Origin: Neckera pumila
Taxonomy: Eukaryota > Streptophyta > Bryopsida > Hypnales > Neckeraceae
Length of the DNA: 64,000 bases
NCBI GenBank assembly: GCA_963969595.1
Contig: OZ018409.1
Coordinates: 16,834,975-16,898,974 of the forward strand
Reading direction: 5' to 3'
The position numbers and the translations under genes were made by a program. The notes under the pieces were generated by a model. It did no database searches. It was not told the DNA's origin and saw nothing but the letters and a program-made list of their open reading frames with translations. This document shows positions 60,093-64,000 of the stretch, in pieces (within the stretch, counting starts at the first letter, position 1; every line of letters begins with the position of its first letter).

Positions 60093-61439
60093 TCATTGTG
60101 GTTGCAATGATTGTACCTTTCTAGTGACCATTTGTGAGATCCACATCATGTGAGCGTCCCAATAGATTCCTTGCTCAGGTTCAATATCTGTTTGCATCCA
60201 AAACTTCTCCTGCACCGTTTGCGGTAGAGTCGTGAGGAATTTAACAAGGAAAGCTTCAACGTGCTCATGAGCTTTACCGTGCTTACAATGAATATCCAAA
60301 AATGTGGTACACACAAGCCAACGCCAGCGATAGAACAAAGTAGATCTCTGAAAAGAATTTAGAAATAATTTTCCGTTCAGAATGTCTTGAAAGAGTGCGT
60401 AGATGATTGATGCCCACTTCCTCAAGTGACTAACTTTGAGGAGAGGAGGATCACTGTAGTAATCGCGAAAAAGCCTTTCTGCAATATTCAAGTCGTCGCG
60501 AAGGAGTTCCACAACTAGTGCTTGAGCAGCATTAACCTCTCGTGCAACTTCAAAAAGCCAACACATATCTGACAATGCACCTTCTATACTGAAGGCCATT
60601 GCAAATATATTATATTCTTTTTGGACACGAGTCCAGCGATTAGCCAATGCTGTCGTTTGAAGACCTTGGATGTGCTCCAGAATTTCGTCGTGCACATCCC
60701 CTGACTCCACACCAGACACGACTACGTTGAATGCCTGTGCAAATTTTGTTCGGCTCTTATTCCGAGTATTAAGTGCTACCAAGTCCAACAGTGAAACCTC
60801 TTTTAAGGCATTCCACAAAAAGCGACTGAACAAATCCTTTGCATTTATCAAGGAAAGCTTCTCTAGCTGTTCCTCTTGAGTCCAAGGCAAGTGATGGAAG
60901 CGGGCACTCAGCAAGTCAGTCAGGGAGTCAAACGGAATCAAATGCGCAGAAGTACAAAACTCGCGGACCATTTTTTCATCCTCCTCAGACCAGGTTGTTC
61001 CTCCGAGGCATTTCACAGCAATGTCCACCAGAGCCTGAAAATCGATCTGGGACGCGACTTTCAAAAGCTCGATGCAACACACCACACTTCCAATTGGCTT
61101 GTAAAGGTAGTTCATGCGAGAGAAGCAATCCTCGTAGTACCGCACCTTTGTGTGAACCTCAAGGTGGAATTCCATCTCCTTATTAGTCACCTTGGATTGA
61201 GCCCACCTCTCACTCATGCATGTGTCGAAGTATGTACTGCACTTTCGCAATCTGCTGGCCTTCACCTTCACTTGGCCCACCTGTTTCCCATGTGCAACTT
61301 GAGACGGATCCACACTTGTTCGTCGTCTTTTATTACTGGTGCTTCCTGCTGGCTCCTCCATGCTCCACTTCTCCACCAAGAAGATGGTGACATCAAGGTC
61401 GCAATTTGTCACGACCTCACTTCCCGCCATCTCTTGCAT
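60093..61439 (-). CDS. BTB/POZ-BACK domain protein, intact (448 aa)
   Basis: This is a single-exon gene. The first ATG is at 61439 and a second ATG three codons in (61430) gives MAGSEVV, the start used by relatives. The BTB fold begins at about residue 14 (CDLDVTIFLVEKW). A basic stretch (KRRR, about 37-40) could act as a nuclear signal. Then come VKVKASRLRKCSTYFDTCMS (about 57-76), EMEFHLEVHTKVRYYEDCF (about 88-106) and IELLKVASQIDFQALVDIA (about 123-141). A Trp-acidic site, TTWSEEDE (Trp150), is typical of the plant BTB group that includes At1g63850 and At3g50780. The remaining 290 residues are a BACK-like helical region. Such proteins usually act as CUL3 ubiquitin-ligase adaptors or transcriptional partners; that role is inferred. 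Four pseudogene relatives lie in the same window, so this is the surviving member. Confidence 0.85.
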   Translation of the reverse strand: MQEMAGSEVVTNCDLDVTIFLVEKWSMEEPAGSTSNKRRRTSVDPSQVAHGKQVGQVKVKASRLRKCSTYFDTCMSERWAQSKVTNKEMEFHLEVHTKVRYYEDCFSRMNYLYKPIGSVVCCIELLKVASQIDFQALVDIAVKCLGGTTWSEEDEKMVREFCTSAHLIPFDSLTDLLSARFHHLPWTQEEQLEKLSLINAKDLFSRFLWNALKEVSLLDLVALNTRNKSRTKFAQAFNVVVSGVESGDVHDEILEHIQGLQTTALANRWTRVQKEYNIFAMAFSIEGALSDMCWLFEVAREVNAAQALVVELLRDDLNIAERLFRDYYSDPPLLKVSHLRKWASIIYALFQDILNGKLFLNSFQRSTLFYRWRWLVCTTFLDIHCKHGKAHEHVEAFLVKFLTTLPQTVQEKFWMQTDIEPEQGIYWDAHMMWISQMVTRKVQSLQPQ

Positions 61440-61934
61440 AACTCTGAATCTCTTCTCAACAAAAGCCTCGCACACGGGGAATTGTGCTGGTACAAGCCAG
61501 TTTTTGAATGAAAGTCTTCAATGACTATTGAACTGAGAAAATGAACCAAACTGCAACAAATAAATGTTGAACTGCTGATTATACTTTATTGACGTTTTGA
61601 AAGAACCTGAAAAAAGAAGTTGTATATCGCTTCCAGCACGGATGGCATTGGCACTGCGCCCTTGATTGGTTACAGTCTGTGTTCTGGTTTTCATACGAGT
61701 TCGGCTTACACAATGACTACTGAACTCACTGAACTAACATATCTAACATTTTTTTATAAACTCTCTTTATATACCAAGGTTAATAACATTATAAACAAAA
61801 TAAAAGATAATAATAAAATATAAAATAAAATAAAATAAAACAAAAGATGAAATAAAAGTTAATTTAATATAAAAGATACATAAAGTAAAAGATATATTTA
61901 AGCCAAAAGCAAAAGGGATATGATAAAGAATTAC
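61440..61934. other. 5' flank of the intact BTB gene
   Basis: The first ~35 bp upstream of the ATG remain similar to the same region of pseudogene B (reading RRFRVVQE / KRFRVMQE), so the leader is conserved by descent. An AAAAT microsatellite lies at 61816-61845. No TATA box can be assigned with confidence. Confidence 0.45.
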
Positions 61935-62459
61935 GAAATAACTCAAAAATCCATAACTTTTACAATGTAGGTCCAAATACCACAAAGTAGAGCTTGTGCA
62001 CTCTTCTTAACAGAAATCTTTCCAATGGTACCAAGAATGTGACCAATTGAAGCACGGTCTAAAAAGGTACATAATTTAGCAAAATTTGAGATAAAAAAAT
62101 AACTCAAAAATCCGGAACTTTCACACCAGATGTCCAAACGCCACAAAATCAAGCCCATGCACCCTTTCTCCTCTGAGGGCTTTCCAACAGTACCAATAAC
62201 GCAACCAAAGGATGCGCGGTTCCAAAAAAGCATACATCTCACCGTAACAAACAAAACAAACAACTTAATTTAAGGTGTGGACTAATGCGACTTCTGCCAT
62301 TGCCACAGTCAAAATAAAAGTAAACTAATTTTTTTGGTTTTTAAAAACTAAAATATTTCAAAAAACCATAACTTTCACACCCTATGTCAAAACGTCATGA
62401 AACAAAGCCCAACCACTCCTCCTTGCCAAGGGCTTTTTGATGGTCCTAAAAATGCAATC
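61935..62459 (+). repeat. Three diverged tandem units
   Basis: Units begin near 61938, 62100 and 62352 with the word ataactcaaaaatcc or a variant (aaaaaaccataactttcaca). They continue with tccaaacgccacaaa-type and ggctttccaatggt-type words in the same order. Spacing is about 160 and 250 bp. A related end, acaaaacaaacaa.ttaattt, recurs at 62244 and 63114. Confidence 0.65.
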
Positions 62460-62713
62460 CATTAGATGACATTGGAGGGCGTTGGAGGTCTATTTCAAGC
62501 CTGTTTCCAAATCTGGACCAATTCTAGGAATAGCCAATACAAGTTGTTATTTTTTTTCTCTCCAATTATCATTTTTAGTAGTTTTTTTTTTTTTTTTTTT
62601 TAAATGATGTGGCACGGTCTCGGCCCCATCAGCCAGCAATTTTCCTGTGTTCCTGCAATCTAGGAACGCAAGATAACTTGCAGTCTTTCAAAGGTCTTAA
62701 ATGTCATCTAATG
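62460..62713 (+). mobile_element. CATTAG-family MITE 3 (interrupted at its right tip)
   Basis: The left end is cattagatgacattggaggg. The right end is ctttcaaaggtcttaaatg then tcatctaatg. It includes a long T run and tgatgtggc. Its last eight bases (atctaatg) served as the target of the hAT MITE that follows. Confidence 0.65.
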
Positions 62714-63027
62714 CAGGGTTGTCACATTGGGCATTCCAAGGTCACCGGATGTCTCGGACGGACAGTCCGAACGGGTTTGCACAGAAATTAAAACTATGGA
62801 GCTTTGAATTTTGCCAAGTAAAAAAAAAGTTACCATTGACTAGGCGGGGATTGGGCGGGGACTTAAAGGCGGGGACTTAAAGACAGGGTGGGGACTTAAG
62901 GTGTGTCCAAGGTAACTCCACGTTGACTTTTTTTAAAATCACATAAAGTCAACTATTTGTTGACTACATTGGACGGGCAAATCAAACGGGTAGACAGGCA
63001 GGCGGCTTGTCCGGTATGACAACCCTG
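62714..63027 (+). mobile_element. hAT-type MITE with 8-bp target duplication
   Basis: Perfect 11-bp terminal inverted repeats cagggttgtca (62714-62724) and tgacaaccctg (63017-63027). The target duplications are atctaatg (62706-62713) and atctaata (63028-63035), 7 of 8 matching. CAGGG ends and 8-bp duplications are hallmarks of hAT elements. The 314-bp interior has no transposase, so it moved with help from elsewhere. It is unlike the hAT remnant at 38-45 kb in anything I can compare. Confidence 0.85.
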
Positions 63028-63518
63028 ATCTAATAAAGGGACGCATGCATGTTCTGGAGATATTAACTTAATAAATAAATTAACAAAATCAAACCAACAA
63101 ACAAAACTAAACAAACAAAACAAACAATCTAATTTAAGATATGGAATGATGGATGTATAGAATGATGGATGTCTAGATTGCAAACAAAACAAGATGTACT
63201 CTTTATAACTTTCATATCATTAATCCAAACAGAATGAATCAAAGATTTTTATGTAATCATACTATTATTCATGAAGAGAAACAAAATTAGAAAAAGATTT
63301 CAATTCTTTTTTATTACTTACCTATTGCCCATAGAAGAACATTTTGTGTGTAGGAGAGCATAGCTTTTTTTCCTTCATAACTTTTACCTCATTATTTGGA
63401 GTTGAATGGTTCAAATGTTTTCTACTACGTATCAATCTATACAATCTCCAAAAAACAATTGGACATTTTCTTAGAATTCATTTTTGTTGCCAAGTTTGAT
63501 ATTGAAATCAAAAAACCC
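63028..63518. other. Spacer between MITEs
   Basis: It holds a repeated word (aatgatggatgt at 63145-63175) and the phrase cataacttttacctcattat shared with foldback arms. No gene is seen. Confidence 0.4.
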
Positions 63519-63824
63519 CATTAGATAAGATTTGGGGGTCTTTGAGGGCTCCAAGTTCCTTTGCTATCTGCTGCGTTCCCAAACTACGGGAACGCAGCAG
63601 TAGTAGCAGCTAGCTGATGTGGTCAAGCGATTGCCACGTCATTTTTTGAAAAAAATAAAAATAAAAAAAAATTTAGCTTAAAATGATATTTTGGTATTTT
63701 TTTTTTTTTTTTTTTTTTTGAAAAAAAAAGTTTCTAACACATTCGTACCGGCGTTCACTGAATCTGGGCAGATCAAAGAACAGGCTTGAAATGGCCCTCC
63801 AAGACCCCCAAATATCATCTAATG
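63519..63824 (+). mobile_element. CATTAG-family MITE 4
   Basis: The terminal inverted repeats are cattagataagatttggggg and the complement of cccccaaatatcatctaatg, agreeing at about 29 of 31 positions. Inside lie an inverted pair, ctgctgcgttccc / gggaacgcagcag, and CCACGTCA at 63634-63641, followed by A- and T-runs. The element is close in layout to MITEs 1-3. Confidence 0.75.
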
Positions 63825-64000
63825 TTTTGACATTTGCAATATTTATCCAAATGACATGAAACAAAACTTTACACGTAGATTATGAGAGTAGCATTTATCC
63901 TAAAAAAATCATAGAGCTTGCCCAAGTTTTCAAAAAGTCTATAGTGGTCTCTTGGGTTCTTTAGGGATTAAAACATCCAATTATCTATTTTCTTGAGATT

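Noticed and set aside
60876..61511. A 211-codon plus-strand frame
   Set aside because: It is antisense to the conserved BTB region. The minus-strand reading is the one conserved in four other copies.
1..64000. CRISPR arrays, bacterial operons, tRNA and rRNA genes
   Set aside because: No regularly spaced identical repeats with unique spacers, no ribosome-binding sites with tandem genes, and no cloverleaf or rRNA core that I could recognise by eye. A tRNAscan run would be decisive for tRNAs.

Overview
This window looks like AT-rich, repeat-laden nuclear DNA from a land plant. The evidence is spliced genes with GT-AG introns, a plant-type (probably plastid-targeted) alpha/beta hydrolase, plant BTB/POZ proteins, a plant telomere-type TTTAGGG motif and a Ty3/gypsy chromovirus. 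The chromovirus reads like the Tcn1-type chromoviruses reported from mosses and lycophytes, and introns are about 100-500 bp. I therefore lean towards a bryophyte or lycophyte, but the species cannot be fixed from the sequence alone.

Layout. (1) 1-4.4 kb: an eight-exon minus-strand alpha/beta hydrolase gene whose exons join in phase to 490 aa. (2) 4.4-8.6 kb: an unassigned ORF, the end of a decayed gypsy element with its LTR, and broken exons of a GRAM-domain gene. (3) 8.3-11.1 kb: two BTB pseudogenes on the plus strand. (4) 11.8-13.5 kb: a two-exon minus-strand gene for an unrecognised Ser/Pro-rich protein, with a diverged tandem duplication upstream. (5) 15.5-33 kb: gene-poor DNA with TTAA-flanked elements, CATTAG-ended MITEs, a 211-bp near-perfect hairpin and an 866-bp TA-flanked foldback. 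The inverted partner of the 8.3-10.2 kb block lies at 23.3-25.6 kb and carries a third BTB pseudogene. (6) 33.5-34.8 kb: a fourth BTB pseudogene with two nonsense codons and a frameshift. (7) 37.9-45.6 kb: a hAT transposase pseudogene split by a decayed chromovirus whose LTRs carry arrays of heat-shock elements. (8) 45.8-59 kb: further TTAA-flanked foldbacks and MITEs, with no gene. (9) 60.1-61.4 kb: the only intact BTB gene (single exon, 448 aa). (10) 61.9-63.8 kb: tandem repeats and nested MITEs.

Only three loci look like working genes: the hydrolase, the Ser/Pro-rich protein and the intact BTB protein. Everything else is transposable-element sequence or gene debris. The strongest leads are a TTAA-flanked family with CCCCTAAAG-type ends (piggyBac-like in form, unexpected in a land plant), a gypsy LTR with perfect multi-unit heat-shock elements just upstream of its TATA box, and a five-copy BTB family that decays by duplication, inversion and CAG-to-TAG mutation.
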